Shown in pieces: positions 1 through 9,263 of a stretch of 64,000 nt of DNA. The translations under genes were made by a program, and so were the position numbers. The notes beneath the pieces are model-generated. The model searched no databases. It was not told the DNA's origin and was given only the letters and a program-made list of their open reading frames with translations. The stretch is from Setophaga petechia (lineage: Eukaryota > Chordata > Aves > Passeriformes > Parulidae): positions 5,616,501-5,680,500 of the forward strand of contig JANCRA010000028.1 in the NCBI GenBank assembly GCA_024362935.1, in the 5' to 3' direction. The stretch's first letter is position 1. Each line of letters opens with the position of its first letter.

Positions 1-1723
1 GCAGGCCATCCTCCTGTCTCCCCAGTTCCACTGTGCAGAGGAGATCCTGACCATCGTGTCACTGTTGTCAGTGGACAGTGTCCTGCACAACCCCCCTGCC
101 CAGAGGGATGAGGTGCAGGCTGTCAGGAAGAAATTCATCTCCAGTGAGGGGGATCATCTCACCCTGCTCAACGTGTACAGGGCCTACAAGAGTGTCAACG
201 GGCACAAGGTGGGGAGATCTGAGCTGCCAGTGCTGTCTGAGCTGTGGGATGAGGAGCTTTTAGCAGAGAGCAGAGTGACCCCTGCATCCTCCATGGCTGG
301 TGCCACAGGCATCCTCCAGAGCAGAGAGAAAAGAGGGCTCATCCTTTACATCTGGGGAATTTGGAGGAAGTTCAGGAACAAAGGTTCTTATAGACAGCTC
401 TGGCAAAGCTTTGTGGGGTCAGTTCTGTAATCACAGCCAGAGCTCTTCCATCCCTAGTTCCAGCTGGAAACAGGAGGGAGTGGGAGAGTGCTGAGATTTG
501 ATGATAAATATTTGGACATGATAAATATCTGGGACAGGATTCATTGGAAAAGCACTGAGCATGTTTAAAAGCAGATTTGGATTTATCCTACCCTATCAAC
601 CCCTCATATAGATTTGTGTATGTGTGGACTCCTGCACCCCATTCCTTGCAGATCCTGTCATTCTTACCTGATTTGTTTTCACCACCACAGGATAGCAGGT
701 GTTATCCTCTGTTCTGCAGCTCTTGGTGGCCTTGCAGAGCAGCTCTGAGTGGGTAAAGAACCACCACCTGCTGTTTCTGAGCAGTGTGGGAGGGAATTTA
801 GACATAGTGGAGTAAAGGGGGGTGGAAATATGACCAGAAAAAGGGTCAGCATGTTTTCTCTGAGGCAGATTGTAGGGTGGATTCTGCTTTTCATGGTATC
901 CAAAGGCTGTCATGCTCCTGGGGTGAAGAAATATCCCCTTCTAACTCCTGGTGTCTCTGCTGCAGGGATGGTGCAGAGAGAACTTCATCAATGGCAGGAA
1001 CATGAAGCTGATGGCAGAAGTCAGAGCTCAGCTCAGGGACATCTGTGTAAAGGTAACTTGTTTCCATATTCTATTTCTCTGTTTCACCTGTTGGTATTTC
1101 CCTGTTTGTCCCCAAACTGATGTTACTGTGCACCAAGTCCCAGGAGTGAGAGAATGTGGGGTTGTTTTCAGTCTCCTGTAAAATTCCTGACTGTGCAGTT
1201 ACATCCCTTTTGTCTCTTCCCCCTTATCTCTGTCCTTCACTGAAGCAGTTTCTTTGAGCCTAGGCCTTGCAGTCAGGCTACATAGCTATGTTTTCTGACC
1301 ACAGACTCAAAGCTGTACATTTCACTTAAATCAAAATGGATTTCTACCCTGGAAAATTTCTCTTCTGTCTCCCACGAGGGTGCAGGTTGACCTTGCTCAC
1401 TCTTGTGTCCACAGCTGTCGGTGCCCCTGGAGTCGTGCCGCGGGGACACGGCGGGCGTGCGGCGCTGCCTGGCCCACAGCCTGTTCATGAACGCGGCCCA
1501 GCTGCGCCCGGACGGCTCCTACAGCACCGTGGGCTCCCAGCAGGCCGTGGCCATCCACCCCTCCTCGGTGCTGTTCCAGTGCAAGCCTGCCTGCGTGGTG
1601 TTCACTGGGCTGCTGCGCACCAGCCGCTGCTACATGCGCGACCTGTGCCCGGTGGATGCCGAGTGGCTGCTCGAGGCTGCACCCCAATACTTCCACAGGA
1701 GGCTCCGGACAGCCAAGAGCTGA
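1..1723 (+). CDS. DHX33: DHX33, DEAH-box RNA helicase, C-terminal part (last three coding exons)
   Basis: Three coding exons are seen: <1-208, 966-1052 and 1415-1723 (stop TGA 1721-1723). All junctions are GT-AG and phase 0, giving about 200 C-terminal residues. The protein reads from FHCAEEILTIVSLLSVDS through FISSEGDHLTLLN, WCRENFIN, VRAQLRDIC and LAHSLFMNAAQLRPDG to EWLLEAAPQYFHRRLRTAKS at the stop. This is the helicase-associated plus OB-fold region of DEAH-box helicases, and the sequence matches DHX33. The family unwinds RNA with ATP. DHX33 is known for rDNA transcription/ribosome biogenesis in the nucleolus and for cytosolic RNA sensing. The catalytic RecA-like domains lie left of the window. 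The first exon stays open to base 1: the AG at 24-25 is inside it, because the upstream residues QAILLSPQ also fit the family. C1QBP follows on the same strand, as in human synteny. Confidence 0.93.
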
Positions 1724-1850
1724 CCTGGGACCAGCTGGCTCAGCTTCTCCTCAAAAGACTTTGTGAGAAGTATTGGAATAATACCAGTACAGCCAGACGA
1801 GATGTGCCTGAGCTTGGCTGGCCCTTGGTGCTGAACCAAACAGCGGCACT

Positions 1851-2013
1851 GTGGTGTTTCACCCCACAGACACTTTTGGCTGGCTGGGTGTGTGGTGTTT
1901 CACCCCACAGACACTTTTGGCTGGCTGGGTGTGTGGTGTTTCACCCCATAGACACTTTTGGCTGGCTGGGTGTGTGGTGTTTCACCCCACAGACACTTTG
2001 GGCTGGCTGGGTG
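1851..2013. repeat. 41-bp minisatellite, four copies, in the DHX33 3' UTR
   Basis: Four head-to-tail copies of a 41-bp unit start at 1851, 1892, 1933 and 1974. Each begins GTGGTGTTTCACCCCA and ends GGCTGGCTGGGTG. The copies differ by one base each at most (C to T in copy 3, T to G in copy 4), so the expansion looks recent. It starts 128 bp after the DHX33 stop codon and would be transcribed as 3' UTR. The unit is not a multiple of three and has no coding role. Confidence 0.9.
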
Positions 2014-2661
2014 CTGCAGCTGGGCACATGCAGATAAGTCCAGGCCTGCAGGAGCTCTGGTGGTGCTGGGATGGAGCTTCCCTCCATAACAGGGGCTGCT
2101 CCTCAGGTTTCCCTCTGTGGAGAAGCTTTAAGGCGATGGTGAAGGAAAGGAGTCGGTTCTGATGGAGGGTTTGGATCCAGAGCTTTATTCTGGCCCACAG
2201 GCCTCTGAATGCAGCACCAGCTCCAACAGAACTCCCTGAGCCCGTGGTTGCTGCTCCTTTGAACCCCGGGGAGAGGGGCAGGGAGCCACCAAGCAGGGAC
2301 AGGAGGGGAGGGACAAAGGGACAAAGGACACCTGGATGGCCCAATGCCCCCCAGGGACTGAGGGCATCCTTTGAATCTGCCAGTCACTGGAGGCCCTTCT
2401 GGAATGCCAGGGCAGTATTCAGCAGGGGAAAGGAGAGGTGACTGATACATCTAAGAGGGAATCTTCAGGGGAGGGACCCAAAGTTCTGAGTTAAACCCTG
2501 AAATTACAACGCAGCAGAAAAGTGCATATTATATGGCTCTATGCAGATATTTACTATATGTATTTTGTTGTGTTGATTAGCAGTGCTGTATTAGCATTTT
2601 AATAGTATGGTAAATGTAGTTTTGTAGTTAAAAGGTAACTTTTGTAGTTAAAATAGGAACT

Positions 2662-3130
2662 ATGTATGTGGGATATTTTTTTAAGAGAGGAATGAGGTAC
2701 TCTCACTGAGATAGCAGTTACAGGACACCTAAATCTTTCAGAGAAAGAGAATTTATTGCTCCATTATCAGGAGAAACAAACTTCTTCCTGCCATGAAGAT
2801 GCTGTTTAGGATTCAGAGGAAGAAGTTGACACTGACCAGACAGAATCCTTTGTTTTAATGGAATTTATACATCATGTATGAGATGTATGAATATGCAACA
2901 GGTTATTGTTTTTAAGGGTTAATCCTTTGTTAACATGGGTCCTTTTTTGGGCTTATGTTGCCCAGATAAAGGTACCCAGACCATCTGTAACTCTTTCTGT
3001 AGTCTCATATTGTCCTAGTCCAAATCGTCCAAATTATTATTAGTCTAATTATATTACTATTTTTATAACCATTTTATTACTATTAAACTCTTTAAAAAAT
3101 TTTAAAAACAAATGATTGGCGTTTTTCACA
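2662..3130 (+). mobile_element. Probable solo LTR of an avian endogenous retrovirus
   Basis: This is an AT-rich block between a TGTATGTGGGAT start and a TTGGCGTTTTTCACA end, i.e. TG...CA termini as in retroviral LTRs. It has TATA-like and ATTAAA-like motifs in its right half and no coding capacity. The ends are approximate and I found no convincing target-site duplication, so LTR identity is inferred from overall look. It lies in the 3' flank of DHX33. Confidence 0.4.
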
Positions 3131-3227
3131 ACTTATTCATTGAATTTTTAAAAAATAACCATGTTTTTATAACCTTAAGGAATGGGATGGGTATTTATTT
3201 AGATTGGATTTATATGTTTTTTTCCAG

Positions 3228-3233
3228 AATAAA
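3228..3233 (+). promoter_or_regulatory. Candidate DHX33 poly(A) signal
   Basis: This is an AATAAA followed about 25 bp later by a GT-rich stretch (GTGTGTCTTGGTTTGTGAG, 3258-3276), as expected for a cleavage site. It is the first such plus-strand pair I see after the DHX33 stop. It implies a 3' UTR of about 1.5 kb that includes the minisatellite and LTR-like block. An earlier non-canonical site is possible. Confidence 0.45.
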
Positions 3234-3279
3234 GAAGTGATGGTGAAAATGGGAATCGTGTGTCTTGGTTTGTGAGACA

Positions 3280-3870
3280 CAGAACAAATGATTGTAGGAT
3301 CAGTCCTGGTGTTTATGGGTCTTGTGGGAGTGTGTTCATGTCAGCAGATGTGAAGGTAGCACAGTGAATCTGTGCCTCTTGTGCAGAATGGAGTCTGCCA
3401 TTTACATGTGCAATGCTCCGATTCCTGTGGGGAATTGGGAGTTAAAATTCTGGTCCTTTGATGGGGTGGGGCAGATGCTCTCCTGCTCCTGCCGCGCAGT
3501 GAGCAGCAAATGAGCCTTCTGTGCTTCTCCATAGCGGGCACTAGTGCCAGCCTTTGGACAAAGGCAAGGCTTGGTGCCAGGAAACGCTTCCTTAGTCACT
3601 CTTTCCTCTAAAATACAAAAAAAAACCCAACCATTCATTTTTTCTTTTTCTGAGGAGACTGCCACACTCCAGCCTGAACAGTGACAGTCCTAATTAGGAG
3701 TGAGATGATTTCGGAGATAAAACCTGTGCACGTCCCCCACATTCCTAAAGCTCTGTCTGTGAGTTCACCCGAGAAGGGGCCTGTACGGGTGCTGTGTCCG
3801 TGCCATCCCTGCCCATTCCATCGTCAGGGATCCCAGGAATCAGGCACCCCGTTGGCACAGTCCTTCCGGG
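3280..3870. other. DHX33-C1QBP intergenic stretch, nothing recognised
   Basis: I see unique-looking sequence with no splice-supported ORF and no clear repeat. GC content rises towards the C1QBP promoter. Confidence 0.5.
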
Positions 3871-3873
3871 GCC

Positions 3874-4018
3874 GGGACTCGAACCGGGGTCTCAATGGAG
3901 CTGGGACTCGAGCCCGCTTATCGGCCGAACAGGGACTCGAACCGGGGTCTCTCCGGCGCCGGGACTCGAACCTGGAGTTTCACCGGGGTCGGGACTCGAA
4001 CCCGTGGTCTCGGAGCCC
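3874..4018 (-). repeat. Five-unit 29-30 bp tandem array carrying Pol III B-box-like cores
   Basis: The 12-mer GGGACTCGAACC recurs at 3874, 3932, 3961 and 3991, with the variant GGGACTCGAGCC at 3903. Spacing is 29, 29, 29 and 30 bp. On the minus strand the core reads GGTTCGAGTCCC, a full match to the tRNA T-arm/B-box consensus GGTTCGANTCC bound by TFIIIC. The bases between cores vary much more than the cores. The last copy can form a T-arm-like hairpin (CGGG-TTCGAGT-CCCG), but I see no acceptor, D or anticodon arm, so this is not a tRNA gene. The array ends about 80 bp before the C1QBP start codon, inside the CpG-rich promoter. TFIIIC binding is inference. Confidence 0.85.
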
Positions 4019-4094
4019 GCGCGGGGCGCGCCGGGGCCGGAAGCGGAGCGCGGTTCCGGGGCGGGCCGTCCTCGCCGCCGCTCGGTCCCGCACG
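4019..4094 (+). promoter_or_regulatory. C1QBP CpG-rich core promoter with ETS and Sp1-type motifs
   Basis: The sequence is very CpG-rich and has no TATA box. It has a GCCGGAAGCGG ETS/NRF-2 (GABP)-type site at 4036-4046 and a GGGGCGGG Sp1-type box at 4058-4065. ETS/NRF-2 sites are common in nuclear genes for mitochondrial proteins, which fits C1QBP. The start site itself cannot be placed from sequence. Confidence 0.6.
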
Positions 4095-7000
4095 ATGCTC
4101 CTCGCCCGCTCCCTGCGCGCCGCGGCCGCCGCCGCGCTGCGCCAGCCGCTCCCCGCGCCCCGCCGCCCGCTCAGCTCCGCGGCCCGCCGCGCCCTGCTGC
4201 CGCCGCCCGCCGCCGCCGCGCCGGCCCTGGCGCGCTCGCTGTGGCAGCTGGGCGGTGGCGCGGGGCGGACGGCGCTGCTGCGGCCGCGGAGGGGCTCGGC
4301 CGGCCGCGTGTCCTGCGGCTGCGGCGGGCTGCACACCGAGGGTGAGCGGGCACGGAGCGGGGCCGCCCTTGGGAGGGCGCGGGGAGGACACGTGCGCTGC
4401 ACCCGCTCCGTCCTGGGCAGCACGTGGGGCGGGGGGGGCGCTCCCTACTGCCCCTCTTTCCCTAATTCCCCCTCTTTCCTTAGGGCAACCCCACCTTTCC
4501 CTAATCCCCGTTTTCCCTAAACCACCTATTTCCCTCAGTTCCGCCATCCCCTAAGCCCCCTTTTCCTCTACATCCCCTTTGCTACCTCCTTTTTCCCTAT
4601 TCTCCCTTCCCTAACCTCCTTTTCCACAACTCCGTTTTTCCCAATCCCCCTTTCCCTAACTCCTTTTTTTTTGTTCAAATCCCCATTTCCCCAAACCCCC
4701 TTTTCCTACCTGCCCTTCCATTAACCCCACTCCCCTTTTCCTTAACCCTCCCTTTTCTTACTCCCTTCTTTCCTTACCCTCCCTTTCCCTACATCCCCCT
4801 TTTCCTATCCTCCCTTTCCCTAACAATCCATTCCCTAACCCCGTTTTCCAACACCCCTTTCCCTGAACTCACCCCCCACCCCTTCATCCCTCCCTTTCCC
4901 TAACCCCATTTTCTTTCCCCCCAGGAGACAAAGCCTTTGCACAGTTCCTGACGGACGAGATCAAGGAGGAGAAGAAGATCCAGAAGCACAAGTCCCTGCC
5001 CAAGGTCTCCGGGGGGTGGGAGCTCGAGGTCCACGGCACGGAGGCCAAGCTGGTGCGGAAGATCGCGGGGGAAAAGTGAGTGGGGTGTGGGAAGGGTCCC
5101 CAGCCCCCGAGGGTGGGTGCGTGGGTCACAGGGACCAGGCTCCTCCATGTGCTCACAGCCCAAACCACGCCCTGTAAAGGCTCTTTGTATGACCACTTTG
5201 GGCTCAAAGGCACTTTTTCACACATTTTTGTTACTGTGTTTTGTGTTACAAAGTTTCACGTGGTCTTCCTGTTTGAAAAATAACAGCTCGGTAAAACTTT
5301 AAAAAGTGAGAGCACTTGGAGGGAGCAGCTTCTCCCAGGTGTGTCTTTAAACTGCAGTGCCTTGTTTTGTTTACACACTCTGAATCCTGAGCCAGGGCTT
5401 AAAAGGCTCGTTCTGATGGGTATTTTTGGGGTGTGTTGAAAAGAATTGTTTCTGTTTCTTGTGCAGGATAACGGTTACATTCAACATCAATAACAGCATC
5501 CCGCCCTCTGCTGAAGAGGACACGCAGGAGCAGCAGAAACCTGATGAGCAGGAGGTGACTTAGCCTTGATGTGCATTTAGTGCTGGGGACACAGATGAAA
5601 AATGGATCCTTGTCCTCAAGTGTTGAGGCTTTTCTCCCCTTTATGTGATATTTGGGAGCATTAAGTCACAAAATGCAGATTTTCCAGGGCTGCCTGTCCC
5701 CTGGCTGTGACCTTCCTCTCTCCTGCAAAGAGGCAGAGATAAGGAGAAATTAGAGGAGAAATAAGGAGAGACTAGAGGAGTTCGGAGACTTTCTAGCACC
5801 TTCCAAAAGGATCTACAGGAGAGTGGGAGAGGGAAACTTTGAACATGGGAATGGAGTGACAGGTTAAGGGGGGATGGCTTTTAATTGACAATTTTAATTC
5901 AGTGGGGCTGAATTGGGTATTGTGAGGGTGGGGAGGCCCTGGAAGTGTCCAAGGTTAGGCTGGATGGGGCTTGGATCATCCTGGGATAGTGGAAGGTGTC
6001 AGGGAATACCCAGTGCTGGCTGGGCTGTGCTGTGGTTGCTTTGGCTCCTGTTCAGATTCCAGTGCTGATGCAACTGTTCTCTTATTTAGCCTGAACTTAC
6101 ATCAACTCCAAACTTTGTAGTGGAAGTAATAAAAGATGATACAAAACAGACCCTTGTGCTAGACTGCCATTTCCCTGAAGATGAGGTGAGTATCACTGTG
6201 CCCCTCTTGGATTTAACTGCTCTTTGTAATCTCTTGCTTTTCTGAATCAGCTTAATATCCAGTCTTCTCTTATTTCTTTATTTTTCTTAATCACACACAA
6301 AAAAAAGGCTTTATGTTTGCAAGAAAAGTGGGGAGGAAATGTTTCTGTCACTCCTCACATCCTGCCCTGGTGTTTCTGATCAGTTGCTTATTATTGAATT
6401 ACAGTAGAGAAGTGGGGAGTGAAAAACGAGGGGAGAAAATAAAATGGAGAGCTTTTGCTCACACTGGTATTTGTGGTTTATTTTGTAAATGTTAGGAGAT
6501 GTTTAACAGCCAGCCTTGGCTGACAAAGATGAGACAAACATGGGAAGACATTTAGAACCACACAGAAGTTGTTTTTATGTATTTGTAAAATTCAGGCTGC
6601 TGATTTACATGGCAGCACAAGCTCAGAGGATTTCCTGAGCTCTGTGCATGTCTGTGCTTGTCCTCAGAGGGCAGAGGCACACCTTGTCTGGCCTTGGGGC
6701 TTTTCCTGAGCTATTCTCAGCCTGAGGATGAGCTGTTTGAGTGTGCCCACTAATTGCAGCTAATTGCATGCCTTGCATTTGTTTTCCTGCCTCAGATTGG
6801 ACATGAAGGAGAGGAAGAAAGTGACATTTTCACAATTCGGGAGGTCAGCTTCCAGCCCACTGGAGAAGCTGACTGGAAGGACACCAACTACACCCTCAAC
6901 ACAGATTCCCTGGACTGGGTAGGTGCTGCTAAAGGCCACAGAGGGCTCTCAGCTCACCTCACTGGCTGTGCCTCTGCTCCTGGGCTGGGAATTAAACCTG

Positions 7001-8543
7001 TCAGGGTGTCTGAGACAGGGGCTGGCCCTGCTCTGCCCCTGAGCTGGTGGTTCTGCTGCAGACCGAGGGTGTCTCATGCTCCCAGGGTTGTGCACTGCTG
7101 GTGGCACTACCAGGAATCAGGACAGACAGGAGGATCTTCTTCCTTTCCAGATTTTATAGGTGGATTTCCCAGCAGGGAATTACATTCTGGAAATGCTTTG
7201 ACACTTGTTAAACATCTTTTGATGTGTGTGTTTAACAATGTGGCTTATCAGGCACCATGTGTAGGTAAAAGCATCTGTGTGAGGTATCTGAAAAAATACA
7301 TTGTGTCCTGCTTTTCCAGGTGTGTTGTTAGAGTTGTAACACTAAAAATATGCATTAGAATCTGGGTGTCTTATGTTCACAGTGACAGGATTTAAAAAGG
7401 CACAATTTTTAGTTTGAGATTGTCATGTTTAAAACTGAAAGTAGAAGTGCTAGAGTGTATCCCCTTGAGAAGCATTCATGGTAAAATTGCTCAGTGTGCT
7501 CTAGACCATCCTACACTGATTATTCTTTTTTTCCCCTAAGACATTAAATTAATTTAAAATGTGTATGAAAAGGAAAAAGCCAAGTTCATGACTGTAACAT
7601 TTGAGCCTTTCAAAGAAACCAGTACATCAGATACCTTCCAAAGTGTTAGTTCACCCCTGGGTAGAGGAACAGGCAGAGCTTGGCCTGTGTCATCCTTGAC
7701 ACACTTCCCCTGATGACTCCACAGTCTGGGGATCATCTCCAGGCTGCAGCTCATTTGTAATGTTGGGTTTGGGTTTTTATTGGGTATTTCATGGCCCTTT
7801 CTGTCCAAATGTTCAGCCAAGGTCAGGCCTGCCCTCCTGGGGTGGTGCCTTGAGAGGCTGCCTAGAACAGAGGCTAGACAGTGTTAAAGGAATAAAATAG
7901 GGCTTATTAAAAGGCCTTAAAGGATACACCTGGGGCAGTACAAGAGCCCAGCCAGGGCTACACCCAAGATAGTTGATGCGTCATGAGTTTTCACACTTTT
8001 GTAAGTTTTATAAACTCTCCATTTCCATATTGGGGTTAATTGTCCAATTCCAGCTCCAGGTTATGCAGTCACATCCTCCCAGTTTGCTCTCCTCAATTCC
8101 CTGTTGTTTGCACTTTTTGGGCCTGAAGCTGCAGTGGTGTCCTTGGTTCTGGGGCTGGAAAAGGATTGTTTTGTCTGACTGAGCTGTGAGGAGAACTTGC
8201 TAACACTTTATATGAAATTCATAGTTAAACACTAATGCAGTACAGAATCTGGGAAATATGAAAACTAAAAATTAAGGCATCAGTGGGAACTGGGCCTGAT
8301 TTTCTTGGGAGGAAGTGCCAGTTGCCAGGGGACATTTTAATGCACCCCTGCCCAGGTGTGTTGCACTAAGGAAGGTTTCTGTTCCTGCTCCAGGCTCTCT
8401 ACGATCATCTGATGGATTTCCTGGCTGACAGAGGAGTGGACAACACCTTTGCTGATGAATTAATAGAGCTCAGCACTGCCCTGGAGCACCAGGAGTACAT
8501 CAAATTCCTTGAAGACCTTAAAAGCTTTGTCAAATGTCAGTAG
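4095..8543 (+). CDS. C1QBP: C1QBP (p32/gC1qR), mitochondrial matrix MAM33-family protein, complete
   Basis: Six coding exons: 4095-4341, 4925-5075, 5467-5554, 6090-6185, 6796-6918 and 8394-8543 (TAG 8541-8543). All are GT-AG and add up to 855 nt, i.e. 284 aa; human is 282. Residues 1 to about 75 form an Arg/Ala-rich, acid-poor mitochondrial targeting sequence. The mature part begins near CGCGGLHTEGDKAF and carries the MAM33 fold: GGWELEVHGTEAKLVRKIAG, TVTFNINNSIPP, an acidic loop (EEDTQEQQKPDEQE), STPNFVVEVIKDD, the conserved Cys in VLDCHFPEDE, DWKDTNYTLNTDSLDW, and the last helix DELIELSTALEHQEYIKFLE. The family forms an acidic ring-shaped trimer that supports mitochondrial ribosomes and translation. 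A minor surface pool binds C1q globular heads. The ATG was chosen because it is the first in frame and gives the family-length presequence. RPAIN converges from the other strand. Confidence 0.96.
4435..4915 (+). repeat. Degenerate pyrimidine-rich repeat (CCCTTTCCCTAA-like) filling C1QBP intron 1
   Basis: Nearly all of the 583-bp first intron is built from imperfect 12-15 bp units of the form CCCCNTTTCCCTAA. CCCTAA or a one-base variant recurs more than ten times (for example near 4468, 4500, 4514, 4548, 4609, 4652 and 4898). The coding strand is almost purely C/T with few G. The hexamer equals the telomeric C-strand repeat but is spaced by other pyrimidines, so this is not a plain interstitial telomere array. 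Confidence 0.7.
5905..6005 (+). mobile_element. CR1 LINE fragment, 3' region
   Basis: A run including GGAAGTGTCCAAGGTTAGGCT, GGCTTGGATCATCCTGG and GTGGAAGGTGTC matches the 3' part of avian CR1 elements in sense orientation. It lies in C1QBP intron 3 and is short and diverged. Confidence 0.6.
7848..8290. mobile_element. Probable solo LTR of a songbird-type endogenous retrovirus
   Basis: The block begins TGAGAGGCTGCCTAGAACAG and runs through AAAAGGCCTTAAAGGATACA and GGGGTTAATTGTCCAATTCC to an AT-rich end near 8290. The layout and phrases resemble LTRs frequent in songbird genomes, but I cannot confirm the family or the exact ends, and orientation is uncertain. It sits in C1QBP intron 5 and contains no long ORF. 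Confidence 0.45.
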
Positions 8544-8815
8544 GTCAGGCTAGGAAACTCAGCCTCAAATGTGGGTATTCCACAGTGCTGCTTCATCCAG
8601 CAATACCCAAATAAATCTTCACAGTGGATACAGAGAGTAAGTAACTTGGAAGGTGGAGAAGGAGGATTCTCACTTGGATTTGGGGAGTTGTAGTGATGGT
8701 GCAGCCCCAATCAAGTTCTCCAGTGCTACAGGCCAGAATTGCCTCGCCCTGCATGGGGCTTTTTGTACAATTAAGAGTGAATGTGAAGAATAAAAACTGT
8801 TCAACATATCACTGA
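8544..8815 (+). promoter_or_regulatory. C1QBP 3' UTR and poly(A) signals
   Basis: Two AATAAA hexamers follow the stop codon, at 8610-8615 and 8789-8794. The second is followed by a GT-rich run (GTGGTTTCTCTTCTTCTTGC, from 8821) and is the better candidate for the main 3' end, giving a 3' UTR of about 270 nt. Confidence 0.65.
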
Positions 8816-9092
8816 AAAGGGTGGTTTCTCTTCTTCTTGCTGTACCAGAGCTGCCATGAAAGTCGTGGCAGTTTCTCTGTGCCAGAGCTGCTCACAGAGT
8901 AGTTGTGGCAGTGATGGTTGAGAACTTCTACTTAAACCAGTGCCTCCAACTGCTGTTTGAAGGTTTAAAGTTTATTTAAGTTAGTTTATTTGTTTAAGGT
9001 TCATTTAAACTCAAAGCTGAAGTCCACCATGAGCTGTGAGATCACTGATGTAGTATTAAAGACAACACCAAGGCAAAAATAAACTAAATATA
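8816..9092. other. Gap between the C1QBP and RPAIN 3' ends
   Basis: This short stretch lies between two converging transcription units. I see no ORF or clear repeat, apart from a T-rich GTTTATTTAAG-type motif repeated two or three times near 8965-9010. Confidence 0.5.
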
Positions 9093-9098
9093 TTTATT
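9093..9098 (-). promoter_or_regulatory. RPAIN poly(A) signal
   Basis: TTTATT on the plus strand is AATAAA on the minus strand. It lies 166 bp after the RPAIN stop, and downstream on the minus strand is a T/G-rich stretch (TTTTTGCCTTGGTGTTGTC). This implies a short 3' UTR. Confidence 0.65.
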
Positions 9099-9263
9099 TC
9101 AAAACATGTCCTGTGTGGTTAAAAGTGCAGGTCAAGGCAATACTGTGCCTTTTGGAGTGTCTTTTTGACACAGCAGTTAGAAATATGTACAAAAGAGTCC
9201 TAGCAGCTCTGGGTGAAGTTTAGTATTGAAGTTTTCCAGAAGTAAAGCAGCAGCTGAATCACC

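Noticed and set aside
20..26. Possible splice acceptor CCCAG at 21-25 in DHX33
   Set aside because: The residues encoded before it (QAILLSPQ) continue the helicase family sequence in frame, so the exon extends through it to the window edge.
3874..4018. tRNA genes suggested by the T-arm motifs
   Set aside because: Only T-arm/B-box cores are present, 29 bp apart. No acceptor, D or anticodon arm fits, and there is no room for a 70-75 nt tRNA per core.
3681..4520. Long overlapping open frames on both strands over the C1QBP promoter and exon 1
   Set aside because: They come from high GC and the B-box array. Only the frame starting at 4095 continues through splice-consistent exons into C1QBP.
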